Positions 1 through 7,931 are shown, counted from the stretch's first letter. The stretch is DNA of 33,333 nucleotides from Dyella subtropica (GCF_026283965.1 NZ_JAPDPD010000031.1:1-33333); one strand, 5' to 3'. Translations and numbers: made by a program. Notes: generated by a model not told the origin, from the sequence alone.

Positions 1-77
1 TGGCCGCCAGGTGGCAGCGCGCGGCTTGGCCTGGCAACCAGCCAGGCGCTGCGCCACGCACTGCCACCTGGCGGCCA
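1..77. repeat. Long palindrome at the left window edge
   Basis: Bases 1-17 (TGGCCGCCAGGTGGCAG) are the exact reverse complement of bases 61-77, and the enclosed 43 bases pair partly again (TGGCCTGG against CCAGCCA). It lies just downstream of the minus-strand PEBP-like gene that ends at 129. It has no T-run on either side, so it is more like a REP-type palindrome than a simple intrinsic terminator, although it could block 3' exonucleases. The repeat may continue beyond the window edge. The pairing is directly seen; the role is inferred. Confidence 0.7.
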
Positions 78-128
78 CTCAACGGCAACGTGGGCTACGA
101 AAAGATATTGAACAGGCTCTCAGGGGAT

Positions 129-656
129 TCAGCGACCGAAACGCAACGTGGTTTCCGCCTTGCCGACGCTGTGCTGGCGAAACATGGCACTGGCCTTTGC
201 GGCGGAGGCATCGACGGGCAGACCCAGGCTGGGAACATCCAGTGCGTAGACGGTGAACACATAGTGGTGCGGCGGATCGCCGGCCGGCGGGCAAGGTCCA
301 CCCCAGCCGACATCGCCGAAATCGTTGCGCAAGGCGTGTGCACCTAGGGGCAACGCGCCGCCCTGCGGTAATCCTATGCTCGTCACCGGCAGATCGATCG
401 CCACCCAGTGCCACCAGCCGCTTCCGGGCGCGTCGGGGTCGTACACGGTCAGCGCCAGGCTCTTTGCGTTGGCCGGCACGTTTTGCCATTGGATGGCGGG
501 GGCGATGTTCTGGCCGGTGCAGCCGAAACCGTTATAGGTGTGACGCGCCGCGATCATGCCTCTGGCATCGGTAGCGTCAACGTGGATGCTGAAGTTGCCG
601 GCATGCGTGGCAGTGGTCGCGGCAAAGAGCAGGGTGGTGGCGGTGATTTTCAGCAT
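129..656 (-). CDS. YbhB/YbcL-family (PEBP / Raf kinase inhibitor-like) exported protein
   Basis: The 175-residue product begins with a clear signal peptide (hydrophobic residues 2-15, cleavage near THAG at 17-20), so it should act in the periplasm. The mature part carries the hallmarks of the phosphatidylethanolamine-binding protein fold: the VYDPDAP motif followed by WWHWVAIDLP, then GDPPHHYVFTVYALD, which line the anion-binding pocket in this family. The length matches bacterial YbhB/YbcL proteins, whose physiological ligand is not well established. The ATG at 654-656 is preserved by the signal peptide that follows. The gene stands alone, with repeat-rich spacers on both sides, and is co-oriented with the agmatine deiminase gene about 230 bases upstream. 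Family assignment is secure; function is open. Confidence 0.9.
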   Translation of the reverse strand: MLKITATTLLFAATTATHAGNFSIHVDATDARGMIAARHTYNGFGCTGQNIAPAIQWQNVPANAKSLALTVYDPDAPGSGWWHWVAIDLPVTSIGLPQGGALPLGAHALRNDFGDVGWGGPCPPAGDPPHHYVFTVYALDVPSLGLPVDASAAKASAMFRQHSVGKAETTLRFGR

Positions 657-756
657 GGGGTGTCTCCCGAGGCATGCCGTGCATCATGCGCCGCTGCGTG
701 TGATGCCCATGTCCCGATACGCTCAAACACCCTGCCGAAACACTTCAGGACTTCGT

Positions 757-868
757 TGTAGGAGCGCACCCTGTGCGCGAATCGGCCCGGAAGGGCCGGG
801 TTCAACCCGGCGCAGAGCAAAACAGGCTCCGCTTTGCGGAGCTTTCGCCCACCGGGTGGGCTCCTACA
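757..868. repeat. REP-like palindromic element (TGTAGGAGC family)
   Basis: The outer arms TGTAGGAGCGCACCC (757-771) and GGGTGGGCTCCTACA (854-868) are inverted with one mismatch. Nested inside are further short hairpins: GCGCA/TGCGC (765-779), GGCCC/GGGCC, CGGGTT/AACCCG and GCTCCGC/GCGGAGC (about 829-846). This architecture matches the intergenic repeats with TGTAGGAGCGC ends that I know from Xanthomonadales and Pseudomonas genomes. It fills most of the spacer between the agmatine deiminase and PEBP-like genes. Confidence 0.75.
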
Positions 869-887
869 GGAAGCTTGCGGGGTAGTC

Positions 888-1925
888 TCAGTGCGCGATG
901 CCGGCAGGCAGCTGCATGGTGATGCAGTGCAGGCTGCCGTTCTGCCAGATCAGCGGGCGGCAGGGCACCTGCACGATCTCGCGACCCGGATGCGCCTGGC
1001 CTATGATCCGCGCGGCTTCCTCGTCGGCCTTGTCGCCATACGCAGGCACCAGCACAGCACCGTTGACGATCAGGTAGTTGGCGTACGAAGCGGCTAGGCG
1101 GCGCCCCTCGTCGACAATTGGCTGAGCCCATGGCAGCGGATAGAGCTGGTAGGGCTTGCCCCCGGGCGTGCGCAGCGCGGCCAGCTCCGCCGCCATCTTC
1201 TGCAGCTCGTCATGGTGCGGATCGCTGGTGTCGTCGCACGCCTGGAACACGATGCGCTCGCCTGGTGCAAAGCGGGCGAGGGTGTCGATGTGGGCGTCGG
1301 TGTCGTCGCCTTCCAGATAACCATAGTCCAGCCACAGCACACGCTTGGCATGCAGGCTGTTGCGCAGGATCTCGCTCATCGCTTCACGCGACTGTTCCGG
1401 ATGGCGCTGGGTGAGGCAGCGCCAGGTGGTGAGAACGCTGCCTTCGCCGTCGCTTTCGATACCGCCGCCTTCCAGCGCCCAGTCGATGCGCTTATGCGCC
1501 GCCTGTCCGAATACGCCCGCCTGCACCAGGCCGGCGATCAAGGCGTCGTCCTGCTCCGCGCCGAACTTGCCACCCCAGCCGGTGAAGCGGAAATCGGTGA
1601 GCTGGAAGGCGCCGTGGCCGTCATTCAACGTGATCGGGCCGGAGTCGCGCAGCCATGTGTCGTCGTAAGGCAGTTCAACGAAGCGAATTCGGGACGGATT
1701 CACGCCCGCAGCACGCAGCAATACTTCCGCATGAGCGCGTAGTTCGGCATCGGCTACAACGATGATCAGCGGCTGGAAACGGGTGACCGCACCGGTCAGG
1801 GCTACATAGGTGGTTTCCACGTCGGCAAGGCGCTCGGCCCAGTCGGTATCGGCGTGCGGCCAGGCGATCAATACCGCCGCCTGCGGCTCCCATTCAGCGG
1901 GTAGGCGCAGCGTGTGGTTAGTCAT
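888..1925 (-). CDS. aguA: Agmatine deiminase / peptidyl-arginine deiminase family protein
   Basis: The 345-residue product is a full-length member of the guanidino-modifying (pentein) superfamily. Agmatine deiminases hydrolyse agmatine to N-carbamoylputrescine and ammonia, on the arginine decarboxylase route to putrescine. Visible family motifs are the start MTNHTLRLPAEWEPQ with AWPH, the EGGGIESDGEGS stretch, GDDTDAHIDTLARF with its catalytic Asp/His, and the C-terminal GSLHCITMQLPAG, whose Cys334 is the expected nucleophile. No signal peptide is present, so it is cytoplasmic. The partner gene for N-carbamoylputrescine amidase, often adjacent in related bacteria, is not found in this window. 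Substrate is inferred from family similarity; other pentein deiminases are a less likely alternative. Confidence 0.92.
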   Translation of the reverse strand: MTNHTLRLPAEWEPQAAVLIAWPHADTDWAERLADVETTYVALTGAVTRFQPLIIVVADAELRAHAEVLLRAAGVNPSRIRFVELPYDDTWLRDSGPITLNDGHGAFQLTDFRFTGWGGKFGAEQDDALIAGLVQAGVFGQAAHKRIDWALEGGGIESDGEGSVLTTWRCLTQRHPEQSREAMSEILRNSLHAKRVLWLDYGYLEGDDTDAHIDTLARFAPGERIVFQACDDTSDPHHDELQKMAAELAALRTPGGKPYQLYPLPWAQPIVDEGRRLAASYANYLIVNGAVLVPAYGDKADEEAARIIGQAHPGREIVQVPCRPLIWQNGSLHCITMQLPAGIAH

Positions 1926-2025
1926 TGCGGTCGAATTCCATGCATCAAAAAGAGGCCGCCGAGGCTATGGCTGGCGGGCAAGGATGCAAAGTGTAGACGA
2001 TGGCCACGCTGGGCCGGAAACGACA

Positions 2026-2053
2026 ACGCGGCCCCTGTTGCCAGAGGCCGCGT
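2026..2053 (-). terminator. Probable terminator of the small exported-protein gene
   Basis: On the minus strand, 18 bases beyond the stop at 2071, a 12-bp stem (bases 2042-2053 pairing with 2026-2037, one G-U pair) closes a 4-base loop and is followed by a moderately T-rich stretch (TTGTCGTTT). The stem is strong and the T tract is weak. Confidence 0.6.
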
Positions 2054-2070
2054 AGATCATCAGCCAACGG

Positions 2071-2412
2071 TCAGTTGACCGAGGCGGGATTCGTATTGTT
2101 GCCTGCTGGCGTATTGAGCACCGCGTGAATCACGTGGCTGTGCTCGAAGTACACGATGAAGTTCGAGTAGTCCCAACGGTTGATCACCGGATGCTTCGCG
2201 CTGTCTCCGCCGCGGGGCGACAGCTTGCGCTGCGGCGCGCCGTACTTCTGCTCCACCTGTGACATGCTCATGCCACGTATGGGCAGGTTCATGTCCTTTT
2301 CCTGCTGCACGCGGTTGATCAGCAGGTTCTCCGCATGAGTCGCCTGCGGCGCGGAAAGGCCGGCCGAGGCCAGCAGCACGATCATCGGCAGGCTGATGTT
2401 GAGCTTGTACAT
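2071..2412 (-). CDS. Small exported protein of unknown function
   Basis: The reading frame is open up to 2568, but the start chosen is the ATG at 2410-2412. It has a strong ribosome-binding site (GGAGAGGGGA) just upstream and is followed directly by a signal peptide (hydrophobic LPMIVLLASAGLSAP, cleavage near THAE). The product is 113 residues, mature about 87. It contains RGMSMSQVEQKYGAPQ, reminiscent of the short helix-turn segment of small outer-membrane SmpA/BamE-like proteins (MsxxxVxxxxGxP), then a WDYSNFIVYFE strand. A periplasmic or envelope role is likely; the SmpA/BamE resemblance covers only a short motif. A terminator hairpin follows at 2026-2053. Confidence 0.8.
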   Translation of the reverse strand: MYKLNISLPMIVLLASAGLSAPQATHAENLLINRVQQEKDMNLPIRGMSMSQVEQKYGAPQRKLSPRGGDSAKHPVINRWDYSNFIVYFEHSHVIHAVLNTPAGNNTNPASVN

Positions 2413-2610
2413 GGTCCCCTCTCCACGCTGGCAGGGCGCAGTCCAAGCTACGCCTCCGCACGTTAATCCAGTGTGCCGAATAGTGTCCCCAAGTGGCAGC
2501 GAGGGGATGAGCCCCGCAACACCGCACAGTGCGGCGTCGTTGTAGCAGAAGTGTTTCAGCGATGCCATGCGCTAGCGCTGTGACTGCGATGGGGTGGGCA
2601 TTTGTTAGGA

Positions 2611-2692
2611 GCAGTAAGGGGTGAGAAGTAAGTAGTAAGGGCGCAAGCCCGGGTGTTTGCCCCCTTACTCCTTACTTTTTACCCCTCGCTGC
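2611..2692. repeat. Large imperfect inverted repeat upstream of the ABC-F gene
   Basis: Arms of 37 bases (2611-2647 and 2656-2692) match in inverted orientation at 30 of 37 positions around a CCCGGGTG centre. The arms are built from purine-rich AGTAAGG/GAGTAAGG units that themselves repeat. It lies between divergent genes (small exported protein on the minus strand, ABC-F gene on the plus strand), so it is not a shared 3' terminator. It looks like a decayed mobile palindrome or a long 5' UTR hairpin. The structure is seen; the role is unknown. Confidence 0.65.
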
Positions 2693-2748
2693 TCGCTATC
2701 ATGTCCGGCTGCGGGCGGCTGGACGCTCGGCAAGGATACGTTTCGCCC

Positions 2749-4668
2749 ATGATTGCTTTTCGCCATTTCGCCCTGCGCCGCGGCAGCCGGCTGCTCCTTT
2801 CCGACATCGACCTGGTGATCCAGAGCGGGTGGCGGCTGGGTGTGATTGGCCGCAACGGTTGTGGCAAATCCAGCCTGTTCGCAGCCCTGCAGGGCCAATT
2901 GGAGGGTGATGCCGGCGAGCTGGACATGCCGTCCAAGTTGCGCCTGGCCTCCGTGGCGCAGGAAACCCCGGCCTTGCCCGACCCGGCCATCGAATACGTG
3001 ATGGGCGGCGATGTGGAGCTGGCTGCCGCCCTGCGCGACGAGAACGACGCCGATGCCCGTGGCGACACCGAGGCCATGGCCAAGGCCCATCACCGCATCG
3101 AGGAACTGCACGGCTACGACGCCCGTGCCCGCGCCGGCCGTTTGCTGCATGGCCTGGGCTTTTCAGCGGACACGCACGAACGTGCCGTCAAAGAGTTCTC
3201 CGGCGGCTGGCGCGTGCGCCTCAATCTGGCCCGTGCGCTGATGGCGCCGTCCGAACTGCTGCTGCTTGATGAGCCGACCAACCATCTCGACCTGGACGCG
3301 GTGCTGTGGCTGGAAGAATGGCTGCGCCGCTACCAGGGCACGCTGCTGATCATTTCGCATGACCGCGAATTCCTCGACGGCGTCATCACCCATACGATGC
3401 ATCTCAACGATGGCGGCGCCAAACTCTATACCGGCAACTACAGCGCCTTCGAGCGTCTGCGCGCCGAGCAGTTGCGCCAGAAGCAGATCGCCCATGAGCG
3501 TGAGCAGGCCGAGCGTGCCCATCTGCAATCCTTTATCGATCGCTTCAAGGCGAAGGCCAGCAAGGCCAAGCAGGCGCAGTCGCGCATGAAGCGGTTGGAG
3601 AAGATGGCGGGCACTGAGGCGGTGCGCGCCGAGCGCCCGTTCCACTTCCAGTTCGCCGTGCCGGATCGCTTGCCCGATTCGATGCTGCAGCTTGAAGAGA
3701 TCGAGGCCGGCTATCCCGGCGAGAACGGCGCCGACACCGTCACCATTCTTCGCGACGTGCGCTTCCGCCTCGAAGCCGGCGAGCGTATCGGCCTGCTGGG
3801 TCCCAATGGTGCCGGTAAATCGACCCTGGTGAAGACCCTGGTCGGCGAGCTGGAACCGTTGGGCGGCGAGCGCAAGGCGCACAAGGATCTCAAGATCGGC
3901 TACTTCGCCCAGCACACGGTCGAAAGCCTGCGTGAGGGCGCCAGTCCGTTCGATCACCTGCAGGACAAGGCGCCGGGCGTTAGCGCGCAGGCGATGCGGG
4001 ATTTTCTCGGTACGTGGAATTTCGCCGGTGATCGCGCCTTCGAATCCGTCGACGGTTTTTCCGGTGGCGAACGCGCACGTCTCGCGCTCGCCTTGATCGC
4101 CTGGGACAAGCCCAACCTCCTGCTGCTCGACGAACCGACCAACCATTTGGATCTGGACATGCGCGAGGCACTCGCCGATGCGTTGTCCGATTTCGATGGT
4201 GCGCTGGTGCTGGTCTCGCACGATCGGCACTTACTGGGCATGGTCTGCGACAGTTTCTGGCGCGTGGCTGATGGTGTCGTCGAAGGATTCGATGGCGATC
4301 TGGACGACTATGCGCGCTGGTTGCGCAGCCGTGGCTCGGCCAACAAAAAGGCAGACAAGAAGGCGAAGGCCGCTGCCGACAGCAAGCCCGTGGTGCTGGT
4401 CGAAACGCCCGAAGAGCGCCGTCGGAACGCCGTCGCGGACCGAGAGAATGAGAAGGCCGCCCGTCAGCGCGTCAAGAAGATCGAAACACGCGTCGCCACC
4501 ATCGAGACCGAACTCACGACGCTGGAGAGCAAGCTCGCCGATCCAGCGACCTACAACGGCTCCACATCCGAGCTGATGAAACTCAGCCAGCGCCAGACCG
4601 AACTGCGCCGCGAGAAGGAATCGCTCGAAGGCGAGTGGCTGGAGCTCTACGACCAACTGGAAGCCTGA
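2749..4668 (+). CDS. yheS: ABC-F family ATPase, YheS type
   Basis: The product from the ATG at 2749 is 639 residues, matching E. coli YheS end to end. The open frame extends upstream to a GTG at 2653, but that part lies in the inverted repeat and lacks family similarity. Two ABC domains are present without membrane segments. The first has Walker A GRNGCGKS (residues 34-41), signature FSGGWRVRLNLARAL and Walker B LLLLDEPTNHLDLDAV. Between them lies a Lys/Arg/Ala-rich helical arm (P-site tRNA interaction motif region). The second has GPNGAGKS, FSGGERARLALALI and LLLLDEPTNHLDLDMR. A charged coiled-coil tail closes the protein. ABC-F proteins of this type act on the ribosome near the E site during translation. 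The stop is 2 bases before the next gene, indicating an operon with the RpfE-like gene and recJ. Confidence 0.95.
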   Translation: MIAFRHFALRRGSRLLLSDIDLVIQSGWRLGVIGRNGCGKSSLFAALQGQLEGDAGELDMPSKLRLASVAQETPALPDPAIEYVMGGDVELAAALRDENDADARGDTEAMAKAHHRIEELHGYDARARAGRLLHGLGFSADTHERAVKEFSGGWRVRLNLARALMAPSELLLLDEPTNHLDLDAVLWLEEWLRRYQGTLLIISHDREFLDGVITHTMHLNDGGAKLYTGNYSAFERLRAEQLRQKQIAHEREQAERAHLQSFIDRFKAKASKAKQAQSRMKRLEKMAGTEAVRAERPFHFQFAVPDRLPDSMLQLEEIEAGYPGENGADTVTILRDVRFRLEAGERIGLLGPNGAGKSTLVKTLVGELEPLGGERKAHKDLKIGYFAQHTVESLREGASPFDHLQDKAPGVSAQAMRDFLGTWNFAGDRAFESVDGFSGGERARLALALIAWDKPNLLLLDEPTNHLDLDMREALADALSDFDGALVLVSHDRHLLGMVCDSFWRVADGVVEGFDGDLDDYARWLRSRGSANKKADKKAKAAADSKPVVLVETPEERRRNAVADRENEKAARQRVKKIETRVATIETELTTLESKLADPATYNGSTSELMKLSQRQTELRREKESLEGEWLELYDQLEA

Positions 4669-4670
4669 GC

Positions 4671-5588
4671 ATGGACAATGCCGCGAGGCCGTTGGAACTT
4701 TGGCTGCCCGACCTGCCGCGTTTCGACCCGTCGCATCCGCTGCGCACGCTGCTTGCCCGCGCCGATCGCATCGAGGATGGCGCCAAGGGTTATCTCGCGG
4801 GTCTCGCCAGTTACTTCAGCTGCGCCGGCGACTTTTCTCCCGCCGCGTTGACTCGCGAACTCATCGCTGGCGATGCTGCGGACGCCGCCTGGCTATGTGC
4901 CGATCCGGCCTGGATTCAGCCCGATCTCAACGGTGCCCGTTTGCTGGCTTGTGGCCAGTTGCAGCTGAGCGCGGAAGACGCCCAGGCGCTGGCGCGCCCG
5001 TTGAAGCCGGTGTTCGGCGATGCGGGCATGATCCTCGAGGTGACCTCACCGGATCGTTGGCATGTACGCCTGTCGCCGAACAGTCCTGTGCCGGAATTCG
5101 CCGCGCCCGAGCAGGCACTGGGCGAAGACCTCTACCAGCATCTACCCCAGGGTGTGGATGGCCGCCGTTGGCGTGCTCTGCTCACCGAGGTGCAGGTGTT
5201 GCTGCATCAGCACCCGCTCAACGCCGAGCGTCGTGCGCGCGGCTTGGCTCCCGTCAACAGCCTTTGGCTATGGGGCGGCGGCCGGTTGCCGACTCGGGTG
5301 ACTAGTGGTCTTGCTGCGGTGGTGGGTGACGATGTGTTGCTGAGTGCGCTGGCTCGACGCGCAGGTGTGACGGCGCTGCCGCGCACGCCAGCGAGCGTCG
5401 GCCAAGCGCGACCCGGTTGGCTGATCGACCTGCAGGATCTTCCTGTCGACGACATCGCACAATCATGGTGGCCGCTGCTGCAACCGCTGGTCGCAAAGCA
5501 ACCGATGCAACTCAGCTTCGCCAGTGGCGAGCGTTGGCTGTATCGCCCATGGCACCGCTTCCGCTTCTGGCGCGGTGGCGGACGATGA
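4671..5588 (+). CDS. rpfE: RpfE-like conserved protein (annotated elsewhere as cofactor-independent phosphoglycerate mutase-like)
   Basis: The 305-residue product starts at the ATG at 4671, two bases after the ABC-F stop; the open frame runs 12 codons further into the preceding gene. It shows the family landmark VNSLWLWGGGRLP in the middle, a PVFGDAGMILEVTSPDRWHVRLS segment, and a C-terminal FASGERWLYRPWHRFRFWRGG. I recognise it as the family called RpfE in Xanthomonas, encoded next to recJ there and in other proteobacteria. The biochemical activity is not established, and the phosphoglycerate-mutase label rests on distant alkaline-phosphatase-fold similarity. It overlaps recJ by four bases (ATGA), so the two are translationally coupled. 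It has no signal peptide or membrane segment. Confidence 0.8.
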   Translation: MDNAARPLELWLPDLPRFDPSHPLRTLLARADRIEDGAKGYLAGLASYFSCAGDFSPAALTRELIAGDAADAAWLCADPAWIQPDLNGARLLACGQLQLSAEDAQALARPLKPVFGDAGMILEVTSPDRWHVRLSPNSPVPEFAAPEQALGEDLYQHLPQGVDGRRWRALLTEVQVLLHQHPLNAERRARGLAPVNSLWLWGGGRLPTRVTSGLAAVVGDDVLLSALARRAGVTALPRTPASVGQARPGWLIDLQDLPVDDIAQSWWPLLQPLVAKQPMQLSFASGERWLYRPWHRFRFWRGGGR

Positions 5589-7300
5589 GTCGCCTGGATC
5601 TGCGCCGCCGAGTGCTGCAAGGCACACCCAGCGGCTGGAGCGATGCGGTGCATCCGGTGCTGCAGCAGATCTATGCCGCGCGCGGTGTGCTCACACCGGT
5701 TCAGGCGGATCACCGGCTCGCTTGCCTGCTGTCGCCGCAGCAATTGGGAGGCATGGAGCGTGCCGTCGAATTGCTGCTCGAGGCGATCCACGACGACTGG
5801 TCCATCCTCATTGCCGGCGATTACGATTGCGATGGCGCCACCGGCACGGCTGTTGCCGTGCGCGGCTTGCGACTGCTTGGCGCTCAGCGGGTCGACTATG
5901 CCGTGCCGAATCGTTTTATCCACGGCTATGGTCTGAGTCCCGCACTGGTCGATTCGTTGCAGCCGAAGCCGCAGTTGATCATCACCGTCGACAACGGTGT
6001 GGCTAGCGTGGCTGGCGTCGCCACGGCACAGGCGTTGGGCATGCGCGTCATCGTCACCGATCACCATCTGCCCGGCGAGCAATTGCCTGCGGCGGATGCG
6101 ATGGTGAATCCGAATCTTGCGGGTGACCATTTTCCGAGCAAGGCATTGGCCGGCGTGGGTGTGATGTTCTACCTGCTGCTCGCCTTGCGTGCTCGCTTAA
6201 GAGAGCAGGGCGCTTTCGGCTCTGCGAAAGAACCCGATCTCTCGGTGCTGCTGGATCTGGTAGCGCTCGGCACCGTGGCGGACCTAGTGCCGCTGGATTA
6301 CAACAATCGCGTGCTGGTCGAGGCGGGCCTCAAGCGCATTCGCAGCGGGCGTGCCTGCCCGGGCATCACCGCACTGGTGGAATCGGGCAAACGCAGCCTG
6401 GCCACGCTATGCGCCAGCGATCTCGGTTACGCCGTCGGCCCTCGCCTGAATGCGGCAGGGCGTCTGGAGGACATGCGCCTTGGCGTCGAATGTTTGCTGA
6501 CCGACGATGCCGCCAAGGCGCGGCGTTACGCCGAACAACTCAGCGCCATCAATCAAGAGCGCCGCGAACTGCAGGCGGCGATGGTAGCCGAGGCGGAAGT
6601 GATGGTGGGCCTGGCCGCGAGCAGCGACGCCGTGGGTGTGGCCTTGTTCGAACCCTCCTGGCATGCCGGCGTGGTCGGTCTGGTGGCCTCCAAATTGAAA
6701 GAGCGATTGCATCGCCCCGTGATTGCCTTTGCTCCGGCCAGCGAAGACAACGCTGAAGACTTGCGCGGCTCCGCACGCTCCATCGCCGGGTTCCATATTC
6801 GCGACGCACTTGCCGCCATCGATGCGCGCCAGCCTGGCCTGATCGAACGCTTCGGCGGTCACGCCATGGCCGCCGGCCTGAGTCTCAAAGCCTGCGACTA
6901 CCCGCGCTTCGCCGATGCCTTCGATGCCATCGCTCGCGAATGGCTGGACGAAGAACGCCTGCAAGCCGTGCTCTACACCGACGGCGAATTGCCGCCCGGT
7001 GCCGCCACCCTCGAACTGGCCCGCCAACTGCGCTACGCCGGCCCATGGGGCCAGGCCTTTCCCGAGCCGCTGTTCGACAATGAGTTCGAATGCGCCAGCT
7101 GGCGCGTGATGGGCGAAAACCACCTGCGCCTGAGCCTGAGCGACCCGCGCGACGGCAGCCTCATCGACGCCGTAATGTTCAACGCCTACATCGGCCAGCC
7201 CCCGCCGCCACGCCTGCGCGCGGTCTACGAGCTGACTATCAACGACTGGCAGGGGCGCGAGACGCCACGCCTGCTGTTGCGTCACATCGAGGCCCTGTAG
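5585..7300 (+). CDS. recJ: Single-stranded-DNA-specific exonuclease RecJ
   Basis: The 571-residue product from the ATG at 5585 has the usual RecJ length. RecJ degrades single-stranded DNA 5' to 3' in recombinational and mismatch repair. The DHH-superfamily metal-binding motifs are intact: DYDCDG (residues 79-84), VDNG (Asp136), DHH (159-161), a later LDLVALGTVADLVPL, and the DHHA1 motif GGHAMAAG near residue 424. The C-terminal oligonucleotide-binding part ends in LLLRHIEAL. The upstream extension of the frame to 5417 lies inside the RpfE-like gene and is out of frame with it, so it is rejected. The ATG overlaps the upstream stop (ATGA), so expression is probably coupled to that gene. Confidence 0.96.
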   Translation: MSRLDLRRRVLQGTPSGWSDAVHPVLQQIYAARGVLTPVQADHRLACLLSPQQLGGMERAVELLLEAIHDDWSILIAGDYDCDGATGTAVAVRGLRLLGAQRVDYAVPNRFIHGYGLSPALVDSLQPKPQLIITVDNGVASVAGVATAQALGMRVIVTDHHLPGEQLPAADAMVNPNLAGDHFPSKALAGVGVMFYLLLALRARLREQGAFGSAKEPDLSVLLDLVALGTVADLVPLDYNNRVLVEAGLKRIRSGRACPGITALVESGKRSLATLCASDLGYAVGPRLNAAGRLEDMRLGVECLLTDDAAKARRYAEQLSAINQERRELQAAMVAEAEVMVGLAASSDAVGVALFEPSWHAGVVGLVASKLKERLHRPVIAFAPASEDNAEDLRGSARSIAGFHIRDALAAIDARQPGLIERFGGHAMAAGLSLKACDYPRFADAFDAIAREWLDEERLQAVLYTDGELPPGAATLELARQLRYAGPWGQAFPEPLFDNEFECASWRVMGENHLRLSLSDPRDGSLIDAVMFNAYIGQPPPPRLRAVYELTINDWQGRETPRLLLRHIEAL

Positions 7301-7383
7301 GAGCCCGTCTTCACACACTCTCGCTTGCAAATGGCCGTCCGTGGCGTATGCACTAGGCTGACATTGACGAGCGAGGTATCGCC

Positions 7384-7749
7384 ATGATCGTGCAGATGAC
7401 TGGCCTGCCGCCCGGGGTGCTCGGCTTCACCGCTCACAACCAGGTCACCGCCAAGGATTACGAGCAGGTGATCGTGCCGGATATCGAAGCGGCGTTTGCC
7501 ATCAATCCCAAGCTGCGGGTGATGTTCCATACCGACGAGGATTTCACCGGTTTCGACGCCGGTGCGATGTGGGACGACGCCAAGCTGGGTTTCCGCCATT
7601 TCAGCGGCTGGGAGCGCGCAGCGCTGGTGACCGATGTCGGCTGGATACGGACGCTGGCCAGGGCGTTGGGGTTCCTCTCGCCCGGTCAGTTCCGGCTGTT
7701 CCACAGCGCGGAACTGGACGATGCCAGGGCCTGGGTCTGCACCACCTGA
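7384..7749 (+). CDS. SpoIIAA-like (STAS-fold) protein
   Basis: The 121-residue product opens with MIVQMTGLPPGVLGFTAHNQVTAKDYEQVIVPDIEAAF and contains HTDEDFTGFDAGAMWDDAKLGFRHFSGWERAALVTDVGWIR, the pattern of the SpoIIAA-like family of proteobacterial and cyanobacterial proteins with a STAS-type fold. Their role is unclear; anti-sigma-antagonist function is not demonstrated and the usual phosphorylatable serine region is not obvious. The protein is cytoplasmic with no signal or membrane segment. It lies 83 bases after recJ in the same direction and directly upstream of the asnB leader, with no obvious terminator between, so some read-through into the leader is possible. Confidence 0.85.
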   Translation: MIVQMTGLPPGVLGFTAHNQVTAKDYEQVIVPDIEAAFAINPKLRVMFHTDEDFTGFDAGAMWDDAKLGFRHFSGWERAALVTDVGWIRTLARALGFLSPGQFRLFHSAELDDARAWVCTT

Positions 7750-7762
7750 TCCTAATTTCCGC

Positions 7763-7791
7763 TTGCGTGTAGCCGCGGGCTGTGCTTAAAG
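7763..7791 (+). promoter_or_regulatory. Candidate promoter of the asnB leader transcript
   Basis: A TTGCGT -35-like box (7763-7768) and a CTTAAA or TTAAAG -10-like box (7785-7791) are spaced 16-17 bases apart. Transcription would start around 7797-7800, at or within a few bases of the leader-peptide ATG at 7800, giving a leaderless or nearly leaderless message. No Shine-Dalgarno sequence precedes that ATG, which fits. The prediction is by eye only. Confidence 0.45.
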
Positions 7792-7799
7792 TCGCGGCC

Positions 7800-7931
7800 A
7801 TGACTGCTTTTCCTATTGCCCATCTGCGCACGTTCTACGCCGCTTCCGCGGCGAGCGTCTGCATGGCTGCGAACGGCCTGAACAATAACGCCAATAACAA
7901 TCTCCGCTTCGACGGGTGGGCCGGCGTGTAG
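7800..7931 (+). CDS. Asparagine-rich leader peptide of asnB
   Basis: This 43-codon frame is too short for routine gene calling. Residues 25-34 read NGLNNNANNN: seven asparagine codons (AAC or AAT at 7872, 7881, 7884, 7887, 7893, 7896 and 7899) in ten positions, directly before an intrinsic terminator and the asparagine synthetase gene. This is the signature of an attenuation leader peptide that measures charged tRNA-Asn by ribosome stalling. The stop TAG (7929-7931) places a non-stalled ribosome over the antiterminator arm at 7915-7922. The ATG at 7800 has no Shine-Dalgarno sequence; an in-frame ATG at 7863 would keep all Asn codons. A perfect 6-bp hairpin (7838-7853) inside the frame could act as a pause site. 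The sequence is seen; the regulatory role is inferred from the classical his/leu/thr leader model. Confidence 0.85.
   Translation: MTAFPIAHLRTFYAASAASVCMAANGLNNNANNNLRFDGWAGV

Noticed and set aside
2653-2748. 32-codon GTG-started N-terminal extension of the ABC-F protein
   Set aside because: It begins in the inverted repeat, has no family similarity, and the protein from 2749 already matches YheS from its first residue.
3163-4230. Long minus-strand open frame (355 codons) opposite the ABC-F gene
   Set aside because: It is a GC-rich shadow; the plus strand has full-length family similarity with all ABC motifs.
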